A stretch of 17,528 nt of DNA from a bacterium (GTDB lineage Bacteria > Pseudomonadota > Alphaproteobacteria > Rhizobiales > Xanthobacteraceae). Both the position numbers and the translations under genes were made by a program. Shown one piece after another: positions 7,557-13,836 of this stretch; position 1 is the first letter of the stretch; every line of letters begins with the position of its first letter. The stretch lies in contig JAQSDT010000698.1 of assembly GCA_029946075.1 (NCBI GenBank), positions 1-17,528 of the forward strand, in the 5' to 3' direction. Below the pieces are notes generated by a model that had not been told where the DNA came from, did no database searches, and saw nothing but the letters and a program-made list of their open reading frames with translations.

Positions 7557-7632
7557 TGGCAGGAGTGGCAGGGCTCGAACCTGCGACCCCCGGTTTTGGA
7601 GACCGGTGCTCTACCAATTGAGCTACACTCCT
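7557..7632 (-). tRNA. tRNA-Trp (anticodon CCA)
   Basis: The full cloverleaf can be drawn on the minus strand: acceptor AGGAGTG with CACTCCT, D stem GCTC/GAGC, anticodon stem CCGGT/ACCGG with loop CTCCAAA giving anticodon CCA, and T stem GCAGG/CCTGC with loop TTCGAGC. The discriminator base is G73 and the 3' CCA is encoded. The length is 76 nt. It lies downstream of the lipoprotein gene on the same strand, and its 3' end faces the membrane protein gene. Confidence 0.98.
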
Positions 7633-7637
7633 GCAGG

Positions 7638-7659
7638 GAACCGGCGCAGCGGCCGGTTC
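7638..7659 (-). promoter_or_regulatory. Hairpin in the 5' leader of tRNA-Trp
   Basis: GAACCGGC (7638-7645) and GCCGGTTC (7652-7659) form an 8-bp stem with a 6-nt loop, ending 5 nt before the mature tRNA. It is either part of the pre-tRNA leader or the end structure of the upstream lipoprotein transcript. No T-run follows, so terminator activity is doubtful. Confidence 0.4.
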
Positions 7660-7723
7660 GCGCCGTTTCAAGCATAGGCCGCCCCCCGAATGCAAGGGCG
7701 AAGCGGCAAATTGGATCGTCGGT

Positions 7724-8386
7724 TCAGGTCCGGCGCACCAGCCAGTTGCGGTAGTTCTGGCCGTAGACCCCGATCAGCTTGTCGGCGGGACTTTGCGCCG
7801 AGGCGCTGTCGATCGCGGCCTGAACCGCCGTTCCGACGATGCCGTTGCCGACCATGACGACGGCCCGCACGTCGGGATAGGCGATGATCAAGGCGCCGGT
7901 TCGCGCGTCGACCAGATTGGCGTCTGCCACCATGCCGCGCCCGCCGCCGATCAGGATGCGCTGCACGGCGGAAGCAATCACGAAGCTCTTGACGACGATT
8001 TCGAGCCGCACCGGCCGCGAGCCGTTGAGCTGGCCGGCCATCGCCTGCTCGACACCCGCCTTGATCCGCGGCGCCAGCATGTTGCGAACATGCGCCTTGC
8101 CTTCCGGCGTGTTGGTGGCCGTCGCGATCTCATGGTCGGGAATCGCCTGGGCCGTGGCGTAAGCGCGGATGCCGTCCTCCCACTGGATGCCGGCGTCCGG
8201 CGCAAAACTGACCGTTACGCCGGTCAGTTTCATGCTTGCGATGTCGTTTTGCGAAAGCGAATTCTCTGTCGTCACGCATCCCGCGAGCGCAAACAGAATC
8301 CCCAGCCCGGCGAACCGCGCCAGCCCCCACATCATCCCCAAATCACGCCCCTGCTGCCTCGGCGAAATAACGAGTGTCCCGCTCAA
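7724..8386 (-). CDS. Putative lipoprotein
   Basis: A protein of up to 220 residues with a lipobox LFALAGC, the lipidated cysteine being Cys37 counted from the upstream TTG start at 8386. It is probably exported, lipid-modified and anchored in the envelope. The mature part is a mixed alpha/beta domain of about 180 residues; I do not recognise its function. Visible segments include RLEIVVKSFVIASAVQRIL (about 128-146), ANLVDARTGALI (about 156-167) and a conserved-looking C-terminus YGQNYRNWLVRR. Two starts are possible: TTG at 8386, with AAAGG 7 nt upstream, or one of two adjacent ATGs at 8335/8332. The ATGs would give a classic lipoprotein signal beginning MWGLARFAGLGILFALAGC. I favour an ATG on signal-peptide grounds and keep the longer frame as the outer bound. 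It is divergent from the serine hydrolase gene. Confidence 0.8.
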   Translation of the reverse strand: MSGTLVISPRQQGRDLGMMWGLARFAGLGILFALAGCVTTENSLSQNDIASMKLTGVTVSFAPDAGIQWEDGIRAYATAQAIPDHEIATATNTPEGKAHVRNMLAPRIKAGVEQAMAGQLNGSRPVRLEIVVKSFVIASAVQRILIGGGRGMVADANLVDARTGALIIAYPDVRAVVMVGNGIVGTAVQAAIDSASAQSPADKLIGVYGQNYRNWLVRRT

Positions 8387-8392
8387 TTACTA

Positions 8393-8413
8393 CCTTTGCT
8401 TGATTAACAAAGG
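8393..8413. repeat. Inverted repeat at the lipoprotein gene upstream end
   Basis: CCTTTG (8393-8398) and CAAAGG (8408-8413) flank a 9-nt AT-rich spacer in the 153-bp region between the divergent lipoprotein and serine hydrolase genes. On the minus strand the second arm to be transcribed contains the AAAGG that would serve the TTG start. It is an operator or leader hairpin candidate; the short arms make chance possible. Confidence 0.3.
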
Positions 8414-8539
8414 CAATAGCCGCAGGCGGCTTTCCTCTGCCGGCCACACAACGCCCTGTTCAATTCACGGCTTCTGCGTCACACTTCGAGCAAGTCGCGA
8501 ATAACAAGTCACAAACAACAACAGCAACGGGAGAGACCA

Positions 8540-9763
8540 TTGAACGCGCAAACCGCCGCCCGGCAGACCTCCGCCCCGCAGACCCCTTCTCTCCCGCAGG
8601 CCAAGCCGGAATCGATCGGGCTTTCGTCCGCCCGCCTGCAGCGGATGTCGGATGCCTTCAAGCGCGAGGTCGACAAGGGCACCCTTCCCGGCGCGACCGT
8701 GATGGTGGCGCGGCGCGGCCAGATCGGCTGGTTCGACGCCATCGGCCAGCAAAGCCCCGCGGCCAGCGCGCCGATGGCGCATGACAGCATTTTCCGGATT
8801 TTCTCGATGACGAAACCGATCGTCTCCGTCGGCATCATGATGCTGGTCGAGGACGGTCACTTCATCCTGAACGATCCCGTCGCGAAATTCATTCCGGAGT
8901 TTGCCGACCAGAAGGTCGGTGTCGAGAACAACGGCAAGCTCGACCTCGCGCCGGTCAAGCGGCAGATGACGGTGCAGGATTTGCTGCGGCACACGTCGGG
9001 CCTGACCTACGACCACACCGGCAATGGCCCGGTCCAGCAGATCTACCAGCAGTCGCGGCTGCGCAGCCGCAAGATCACCAACGCCGAACACGCCACCATG
9101 ATCGCCGCCATGCCGCTGGTCTGCCAGCCCGGCGCGGAATGGAATTACAGCCGCTCCACCGACGTGCTTGGCCGCATCATCGAAGTCGTCTCCGGCAAAT
9201 CGCTCGGCGCGTTCCTCACCGAACGAATCCTGGCGCCGTTGCAGATGACCGAGACCGCGTTCCATACGCCGGAAGCGAATGCCGGACGCCTCGCCGAACC
9301 GTTCCCAATCGATCCCTGGAACGGCGACAAGGTGCAGCTCTTCAACATGCTCGAGAAGCCGGTGATGGAATCCGGCGGCGGCGGCATGGTCTCGACCACG
9401 ATGGACTATGCGCGCTTCTGCCAGATGCTGCTGAACGGCGGCTCGCTCGACGGTAACAGGATCATCGGCCGCAAGACGCTGGAGCTGATGGCCTCCGACC
9501 ATCTCAGCCCCGGCGTAAAGGTCGACTCGCCGCTGATGCCGGCCGGCCACGGCTTCGGCCTCGGCTTCGCCGTGCGCACCCACACCGGCATGGCGCCGTT
9601 CTCGGGCTCGAAGGGTCAGTTCTTCTGGAGCGGCATGGCCGGCACGTTCTTCTTCATCGATCCGGCTGAGGAGCTGTTCTGCGTGTTCATGATGCAGGGC
9701 CCCGGCCAGCGCGAATATCTGCGTGCGGTGCTGCGCGACCTCGTCTACGCCGCCGTCGAATAG
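8540..9763 (+). CDS. Serine hydrolase, class C beta-lactamase/EstB family
   Basis: A 407-residue hydrolase with the penicillin-binding-protein/beta-lactamase fold. The nucleophile motif SMTK is at 89-92, giving Ser89 and Lys92. The second motif is Y203-S-R in WNYSRSTD, equivalent to the YxN/YSx of class C enzymes. The third is WSGMAGT (363-369), the W-x-G form seen in EstB-type esterases instead of KTG. This points to an esterase or 6-aminohexanoate-dimer-hydrolase-like enzyme rather than a true beta-lactamase; substrate is unknown. No clear signal peptide is visible, so it is probably cytosolic. The start is TTG at 8540, with GGGAGAG about 5 nt upstream; the first about 25 residues are low-complexity and may be a linker. 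It is divergent from the lipoprotein gene and convergent with the small secreted protein gene. Confidence 0.93.
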   Translation: MNAQTAARQTSAPQTPSLPQAKPESIGLSSARLQRMSDAFKREVDKGTLPGATVMVARRGQIGWFDAIGQQSPAASAPMAHDSIFRIFSMTKPIVSVGIMMLVEDGHFILNDPVAKFIPEFADQKVGVENNGKLDLAPVKRQMTVQDLLRHTSGLTYDHTGNGPVQQIYQQSRLRSRKITNAEHATMIAAMPLVCQPGAEWNYSRSTDVLGRIIEVVSGKSLGAFLTERILAPLQMTETAFHTPEANAGRLAEPFPIDPWNGDKVQLFNMLEKPVMESGGGGMVSTTMDYARFCQMLLNGGSLDGNRIIGRKTLELMASDHLSPGVKVDSPLMPAGHGFGLGFAVRTHTGMAPFSGSKGQFFWSGMAGTFFFIDPAEELFCVFMMQGPGQREYLRAVLRDLVYAAVE

Positions 9764-9779
9764 GCCGTCATCCTGCGAT

Positions 9780-9798
9780 GCGCCGGCCATGCCGGCGC
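9780..9798. terminator. Hairpin between convergent genes
   Basis: GCGCCGGC-CAT-GCCGGCGC is a perfect 8-bp stem with a 3-nt loop, lying within the 42 bp between the stops of the serine hydrolase and the small secreted protein genes. It probably acts as a bidirectional terminator or mRNA 3'-end stabiliser. No T-run is present on either strand. Confidence 0.5.
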
Positions 9799-9805
9799 GT
9801 CGCGC

Positions 9806-10222
9806 TCACCACTTCGGGGTCAGCGTTTCCTCGCCCTGCGCGCCCGACTGGGCGTGCACCCAGCGCCCCTTCATACCGCCGTCCGCGGCCACGCGATAGG
9901 TCACGAGGTATTCGCCGACATAGACTGACGAGTGATCGCCCTTCAGCAGATCGCCGATCACGGTCGAGAACTGGTCGCCGTGCCCGATCCCCTTGCCGAT
10001 GTAGGTATGGCGAGTGTCAGCGTTGAAGCACGACACCTCATAGAGAGTCTCGACGGCCTTGATCGAGCACGTTCCGGCATAGGCCCGGTCATCTTCGCCG
10101 ACGCCCTTGCCGGCCATCACGTACTCGCCCGATAAATCCCGCCGGTCGGACGCGGCTGCGATTACCGGCAGGAACGTCAGGCCTACCACGGCAATGCCGA
10201 TACGCCACCTTTGCCTACGCAT
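9806..10222 (-). CDS. Small secreted hypothetical protein with predicted beta-barrel-like fold
   Basis: A 138-residue protein with a clear Sec signal: MRRQRWR, then a hydrophobic core IGIAVVGLTFLPVIAAA, with likely cleavage before Ser25. The mature part (about 114 residues) is rich in alternating beta pattern: LSGEYVMAGKG (30-40), YAGTCSIKA (48-56), YEVSCFN (61-67), YIGKGIGHGDQFSTVIGD (74-91), VYVGEYLVTYRV (100-111) and GRWVHAQ (119-125). Cys52 and Cys65 could form a disulfide in the periplasm. This pattern is common in small alphaproteobacterial exported proteins of unknown role; I assign no function. The start is ATG at 10222, with GGGAGG 6 nt upstream. That site is partly buried in a hairpin (10231-10266), suggesting translational control. 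Confidence 0.85.
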   Translation of the reverse strand: MRRQRWRIGIAVVGLTFLPVIAAASDRRDLSGEYVMAGKGVGEDDRAYAGTCSIKAVETLYEVSCFNADTRHTYIGKGIGHGDQFSTVIGDLLKGDHSSVYVGEYLVTYRVAADGGMKGRWVHAQSGAQGEETLTPKW

Positions 10223-10230
10223 TGTCGCCT

Positions 10231-10266
10231 CCCATGTGACTGAGGTTTCAACCTATGTCACATGGG
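10231..10266 (-). promoter_or_regulatory. Inverted repeat overlapping the ribosome binding site of the secreted protein gene
   Basis: CCCATGTGAC (10231-10240) and GTCACATGGG (10257-10266) are perfect 10-bp arms. Inside them AGGTT and AACCT extend the stem to 15 pairs, with one 2x2 internal mismatch and a 2-nt centre. On the minus strand the 3' arm ends in ATGGG, which is the beginning of the GGGAGG Shine-Dalgarno sequence. It could be a translation-controlling hairpin or a dyad operator. The structure is seen; the role is inferred. Confidence 0.6.
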
Positions 10267-10331
10267 GCCGAGCCGGCATTCACGAATTGCCGCGATGCTT
10301 CACGAGCGCGCGAGTATCCTCGCGCCGCGCG

Positions 10332-11099
10332 TCAGCTGATGGTCGCACCGCCGTCGATGACGATGGTCTGGCCGGTCATGAAGTCGCCGGCCCGCGAGCC
10401 CATCAGTACCGCCGCGCCCGCGATTTCGTCGGGCACGCCGATGCGCAGCAGCGGGGAGCGCGCGGTGGAGGCTTTCAGCGTCTCCGGATTGTCCCACAGT
10501 GCCTTGGCGAAATCGGTCTTGATCAGGCCGGGCGCGATGCAGTTCACGCGGATGTTGTGCTTGCCGTATTCGCAGGCGAGGTTACGCGCGAGTTGCATGT
10601 CGGCGGCCTTCGAAATCGCGTAGGCGCCGAGCACGGTCGACCCCTTCAGACCGCCGATCGAGGACACGATCACGATCGAACCGTCCTTGCGCTCGATCAT
10701 CTGCGGCACCACCATCGAGATCAGCCAGTTGTTGGCAACGATGTTGTTGTCGAGAATCTTGCGGAACTGGTCGTCGGAAATGCCGCCGAGCGGACCGTAA
10801 TAGGGATTGGACGCGGCGTTGCAGACCAGCACGTCGATCTTGCCGAACGCGCGGTTGCTCTCGTTGACGAGGTTCTGCAGGTTTTCCTTGCTGGAGATGT
10901 TGGCGGCGATCGCAACCGCCGTCCCCTTGCCGAACTTCTCGTTGATGTCCTTGGCGACCTGGTCGCAGACATCCTGCTTGCGCGAGGAGATCACGACCTT
11001 GGCGCCGTGCTCCGCCATCCGTTCGGCGATCGCAAGACCGATGCCGCGCGTCGAGCCGGTGATGACGGCGACTTTGCCCTTCATGTCGAACAAGCTCAT
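10332..11099 (-). CDS. SDR family oxidoreductase (SDR1)
   Basis: A 255-residue classical short-chain dehydrogenase/reductase. The cofactor motif TGSTRGIG is at 14-21, NAAS at 94-97, catalytic Ser at 146/147 and YAISK at 160-164. Ser39-Arg40 at the end of the second strand favours NADP(H). The C-terminus GQTIVIDGGATIS is typical. The family converts ketones and secondary alcohols; in this context a 4-oxoacyl-CoA or 3-hydroxyacyl-CoA redox step is plausible but not shown. The start is ATG at 11099, with GGGAGAGAG upstream. A GTTTGAA heptamer lies about 40 bp before the start, matching sites before the other genes of the cluster. It follows the histidine phosphatase gene on the same strand after 86 bp, so it may be co-transcribed or have its own promoter. 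Confidence 0.94.
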   Translation of the reverse strand: MSLFDMKGKVAVITGSTRGIGLAIAERMAEHGAKVVISSRKQDVCDQVAKDINEKFGKGTAVAIAANISSKENLQNLVNESNRAFGKIDVLVCNAASNPYYGPLGGISDDQFRKILDNNIVANNWLISMVVPQMIERKDGSIVIVSSIGGLKGSTVLGAYAISKAADMQLARNLACEYGKHNIRVNCIAPGLIKTDFAKALWDNPETLKASTARSPLLRIGVPDEIAGAAVLMGSRAGDFMTGQTIVIDGGATIS

Positions 11100-11137
11100 G
11101 TCTCTCTCCCAGATGTTGATCCGGCGGTGCCGGTTTC

Positions 11138-11144
11138 GTTTGAA
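11138..11144. promoter_or_regulatory. GTTTGAA site upstream of SDR1
   Basis: One heptamer copy; read on the minus strand it is ATTCAAACGAAAC. It shares TTCAAACGA with the site at 16303-16311. It lies about 40 bp before the SDR1 start. Proposed binding half-site for the TetR regulator at 16486; inferred. Confidence 0.35.
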
Positions 11145-11185
11145 TGCGAACTAAGCAGCCTTTGCGCCCCTCGACAACCGGAGCG

Positions 11186-11896
11186 TCACGCCAGCTTGGT
11201 TTCCGGCGGCACGACCTCCGGTCCCGCCGGCTGGTGCATCGCGTTGTGCGAGGCGTCGGCGATCCACGGCTGCTGATTGACCATCGGCACCCGCCAGATA
11301 TTGCGGCCAGGGCTCGCGACATGATCGAGCCGCGTCACCGAGCAATTGTCGATGTCGAAGGCCATGCCTTTTTCGGGCAGACCGCCGAGCGCAAAGCCGA
11401 CGGCCGCGCGGATCGTTCCGCCATGCGCCACGACGATCACGTCCCTGCCCGATTGTTCAGCACTGATACGTTCGATGGCGCCGACGGTGCGATTGTAGAG
11501 ATCCATAAAACTTTCGCCGCCCGGCGCGCGCTCGTCGATCGCAGCGAACCAGTGGCTGCCAGGAGGAAGGCTGGCGATGAACGCGGCACGGTTCATGCCC
11601 TGCCATTCGCCGAGATGCTGTTCGGCGAACGCCTTTTCGTGCGGCATCGCTGCAGGTTTCGGGAATCCGGCGGCCCAGATCGCTTCGGCGGTCTGATGCG
11701 TGCGCTTCAGATTGCTTGCATACCAGACCGCATTGCGTGGCAGGATTTTTCCGACCGCCGCGAAGACGACGCGGTCGCTGGTGTCGCAGCCGAGATCCTT
11801 CTGGCCGTATATGCAACCGGCGTCTTCACGCACCGGCGCATGACGCACCCACCACCATCGCGTCGTCACTGCCGCCGGTTTGCCTGGATTGGACAT
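11186..11896 (-). CDS. Histidine phosphatase family protein
   Basis: A 236-residue branch-1 histidine phosphatase (phosphoglycerate-mutase-like fold). Numbering from ATG 11896, the phospho-accepting His19 is in VRHAP with Arg18. RTHQTA (65-70) supplies the second Arg, EQHLGEWQGM (92-101) the acid/base region, and HGGTIRA (158-164) the second His. The N-terminal region after WWWVRHAPV resembles small-molecule phosphatases rather than glycolytic mutases. ATG at 11896 was preferred to TTG at 11902 because GAAGGG lies 8 nt before the ATG but only 2 nt before the TTG. It is divergent from SDR2 and upstream of SDR1. Its grouping with an acyl-CoA kinase gene suggests a phosphorylated acyl-CoA or sugar-phosphate substrate; this is inference. 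The C-terminal about 30 residues (after IWRVP) look like a flexible tail. Confidence 0.9.
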   Translation of the reverse strand: MSNPGKPAAVTTRWWWVRHAPVREDAGCIYGQKDLGCDTSDRVVFAAVGKILPRNAVWYASNLKRTHQTAEAIWAAGFPKPAAMPHEKAFAEQHLGEWQGMNRAAFIASLPPGSHWFAAIDERAPGGESFMDLYNRTVGAIERISAEQSGRDVIVVAHGGTIRAAVGFALGGLPEKGMAFDIDNCSVTRLDHVASPGRNIWRVPMVNQQPWIADASHNAMHQPAGPEVVPPETKLA

Positions 11897-11966
11897 CGCC
11901 AAGGCCCTTCAATACTGTTCGTTGTCGCTGTACGTCAGTGGAGGCATCGTCTCAAGTGACTTCAGC

Positions 11967-11985
11967 GTTTGAAATCTTGTTTGAA
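11967..11985. promoter_or_regulatory. Tandem GTTTGAA sites between histidine phosphatase and SDR2
   Basis: Two direct copies of GTTTGAA start 12 bp apart (11967 and 11979) in the 139-bp divergent region. On the minus strand the second reads AATTCAAACA, a 10-mer also found at the ACAD/tetR region (16326-16335). Proposed shared operator for both divergent promoters; inferred. Confidence 0.45.
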
Positions 11986-12035
11986 TTCCGCAAGGCGGCA
12001 GACGCCTTCAGCGAATAACCGTCAGGGAGAATCTC

Positions 12036-12821
12036 ATGGGCCGCCTCGAAGGCAAATCCGTCATCATCACCGGTGCAGGCAGCGGCATCGGGCGCGCGGC
12101 GTCGGTGCTGTTCTCCCGCGAAGGCGCGAAGCTTGTCATCGTCGACAAGACCGACGGCGTGAAGGAAACCGCCAAGCTCGTCAGCGACGCCGGCGGTACC
12201 GTCGAAGCCGTCACTGCGGATGCCGGCCTTGAGGCCGACGTCAAGGCGTTCATCGACAAGGCGGTCGCCAAGTATGGCCGGCTCGATGCGATCTGGGCCA
12301 ATGCCGGCGTCAGCGGCGGGCTGGTGCCGCTCGCCGACCAGACCGTCGAACATTGGCAGGAAGTGCTGCGCGTCAACCTGATCGGCCCGTTTCTGGCGAT
12401 CAAGCATTCGATGCCGCACATGATCAAGCAGAAGTCCGGCTCGATCGTCTGCACCGCTTCCGTCGCGGGCTTGAAGGCCGGTGCCAGCGGACATCCCTAT
12501 GGCGCGAGCAAGGCCGGCGTCATCAGCCTCGTGCAGACCACCGCCTACTCGTTGTCCGGCACCGGTGTGCGCATCAACGCGGTGTGTCCCGGCCTGATCG
12601 AGACCGGCATGACCAAGCCGGTGTTCGACCGCGCCAAGGAGCGCGGCACCGCCGACAAGATCGGCCAGCTCAATCCCCTGAAGCGCGCCGGCCAGCCGCA
12701 CGAACTGGCGGCGATGGGACTGTTCCTTGCGAGCGACGACGCGTCCTACGTCAACGGCCAGGCGATTCCGGTCGATGGCGGTCTCACCGCGTCGATGCCC
12801 TATGCCGGCAAGCCGGTTTAA
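12036..12821 (+). CDS. SDR family oxidoreductase (SDR2)
   Basis: A 261-residue classical SDR. The nucleotide-binding TGAGSGIG is at 12-19, Asp37 ends the second strand (favours NAD(H)), NAG is at 89-91, catalytic Ser142 and YGASK is at 155-159. The C-terminal GQAIPVDGGLTASMPYAGKPV is family-like. With Asp37 it probably uses NAD, in contrast to SDR1 which looks NADP-dependent; a pair of opposite cofactor preference could run successive oxidation and reduction steps. The start is ATG at 12036, with AGGGAG about 6 nt upstream. It is divergent from the histidine phosphatase gene and shares a control region with tandem GTTTGAA sites. It ends just before a palindromic repeat. The exact substrate is unknown; hydroxyacyl-CoA is suggested by the neighbours. 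Confidence 0.94.
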   Translation: MGRLEGKSVIITGAGSGIGRAASVLFSREGAKLVIVDKTDGVKETAKLVSDAGGTVEAVTADAGLEADVKAFIDKAVAKYGRLDAIWANAGVSGGLVPLADQTVEHWQEVLRVNLIGPFLAIKHSMPHMIKQKSGSIVCTASVAGLKAGASGHPYGASKAGVISLVQTTAYSLSGTGVRINAVCPGLIETGMTKPVFDRAKERGTADKIGQLNPLKRAGQPHELAAMGLFLASDDASYVNGQAIPVDGGLTASMPYAGKPV

Positions 12822-12823
12822 GT

Positions 12824-12906
12824 CGTCATTGCGAGCGAAGCGAAGCAATCCATCCTGCCACGCAGGAAGCCTGGATTGCTTCGTCGGATTGCTCCCTGCA
12901 ATGACG
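12824..12906. repeat. Nested palindromic repeat between convergent genes
   Basis: Three concentric inverted repeats: CGTCATTGC (12824-12832) with GCAATGACG (12898-12906), CGAAGCAATCCA (12841-12852) with TGGATTGCTTCG (12872-12883), and TCCTGC (12853-12858) with GCAGGA (12862-12867). The CATTGCGAGCGAAGCGAAGCAA style is that of dispersed repeats I associate with Bradyrhizobium and relatives. It sits between the stops of SDR2 and the DMT transporter and could also serve as a bidirectional transcript end. Dispersal is from memory, not shown here. Confidence 0.8.
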
Positions 12907-12919
12907 GATGGCCTCAAGA

Positions 12920-13831
12920 TCACAACCCGTCTGGCGGCACACCCGAAGATTCTGCCGCCACCGCGCGGTGACGGACGCGTTCGCGGTAGAATGCGTAGAG
13001 GCCCGATATCACGATGATGGATGCACCCAGCACCATCATCGCATCCGGCACGTCGCCGAAGATGAAATAGCCGAGCATCATCGCCCACAGCAGCGCGGAA
13101 TAGCGAAACGGCGCCACCGCCGAGATATCGCCGGTACGCAGCGCGCTGATGATGCATTGATAGCCGATCAAAAGCAGCACCGACGTGAACGCCAGCAGGC
13201 CGAGCGATCGCGTCGAAGGCGGCGTCCAGCCGCCGAGCGGCACGAAGATGAGGGCGCCCGCCGTCGTCACGGTGATCGTCGTCAGCAGCGTGATGAACAG
13301 CGAGGGAACATGCGTCGGGATTTTTCGCGTGGCGAGGTCGCGCAGCGCGCAGAACGCCACCGACGACAGCGCGATCAGCGAAAACTGGTTGAAGCCGGCC
13401 AGACCCGGCCGCACGATGATCAGCACGCCGATGAAGCCGACGCCGATCGCCGACCAGCGGCGCCAGCCGACCGGTTCGCCGAACAACACGGCCGCGCCGA
13501 GCGTGATCGCCAGCGGCAGCGCCTGAAAGATCGCCGAGGTATTGGCGAGCGGCAGATGCGCCAGCGCCGCCATGAAGGTGATGGTGCCGCCGATCTCGCC
13601 GCAGACGCGCAGCGCCACCGGCTTCATCATCAAGGTGCGCAGCGGACGCAACGCGCCCTGATACCAGGCGAAGGCGGCGACCAGCACGATCGCGAACATG
13701 CCGCGCACCAACATCACCTGGCCGAAGTTCATCTCGGCCGTCACCGCCTTGGTGATGCTGTCATTGGTCGTGAAGGCCGCCATGGCGACGGCCATCAGCA
13801 GGCTTCCGCGGATATTCGGGGAGAGAGCCAA
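12920..13831 (-). CDS. DMT family transporter (EamA domains)
   Basis: A 303-residue inner-membrane protein of the drug/metabolite transporter superfamily, with two EamA repeats and about 10 membrane spans. The first repeat runs from about IRGSLLMAVAMAAFTTND (7-24) through FGEPVGWRRW (118-126) and GVLIIVRPG (135-143). The second starts near SLIALSSVAFCALRDLATRK (151-170) and ends with FIFGDVPDAMMVLGASIIVISGLY (256-279). The start is uncertain. TTG at 13831 begins MALSPNIRGSLL and keeps the first span whole, but has no strong ribosome site. ATG at 13795 has GGAAG 7 nt upstream but cuts the span. I chose TTG. Only 5 nt separate it from the kinase gene stop, so it is the last gene of the ACAD-kinase-transporter operon. 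A role in uptake or export of the acid substrate is inferred. Confidence 0.9.
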   Translation of the reverse strand: MALSPNIRGSLLMAVAMAAFTTNDSITKAVTAEMNFGQVMLVRGMFAIVLVAAFAWYQGALRPLRTLMMKPVALRVCGEIGGTITFMAALAHLPLANTSAIFQALPLAITLGAAVLFGEPVGWRRWSAIGVGFIGVLIIVRPGLAGFNQFSLIALSSVAFCALRDLATRKIPTHVPSLFITLLTTITVTTAGALIFVPLGGWTPPSTRSLGLLAFTSVLLLIGYQCIISALRTGDISAVAPFRYSALLWAMMLGYFIFGDVPDAMMVLGASIIVISGLYAFYRERVRHRAVAAESSGVPPDGL

Positions 13832-13836
13832 ATTGA

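Noticed and set aside
4300..7632. Integrative element using tRNA-Trp as attachment site
   Set aside because: No integrase gene and no repeated copy of the tRNA 3' end was found in the window. Only the gene order is unusual.
8540..9763. True beta-lactamase conferring resistance
   Set aside because: The KTG motif is replaced by WSG and no signal peptide is visible, which fits EstB-type esterases better.
8465..9790. 441-residue open frame opposite the serine hydrolase
   Set aside because: It is His/Arg-rich shadow sequence. The plus strand carries SMTK, YSR and WSG motifs in order.
10107..11276. 389-residue plus-strand frame opposite SDR1
   Set aside because: It spans two genes and an intergenic region, has no motif, and SDR1 is complete on the other strand.
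12824..12906. CRISPR-like repeat
   Set aside because: The element is a single nested palindrome with no regular direct repeats or spacers; no cas genes are nearby.
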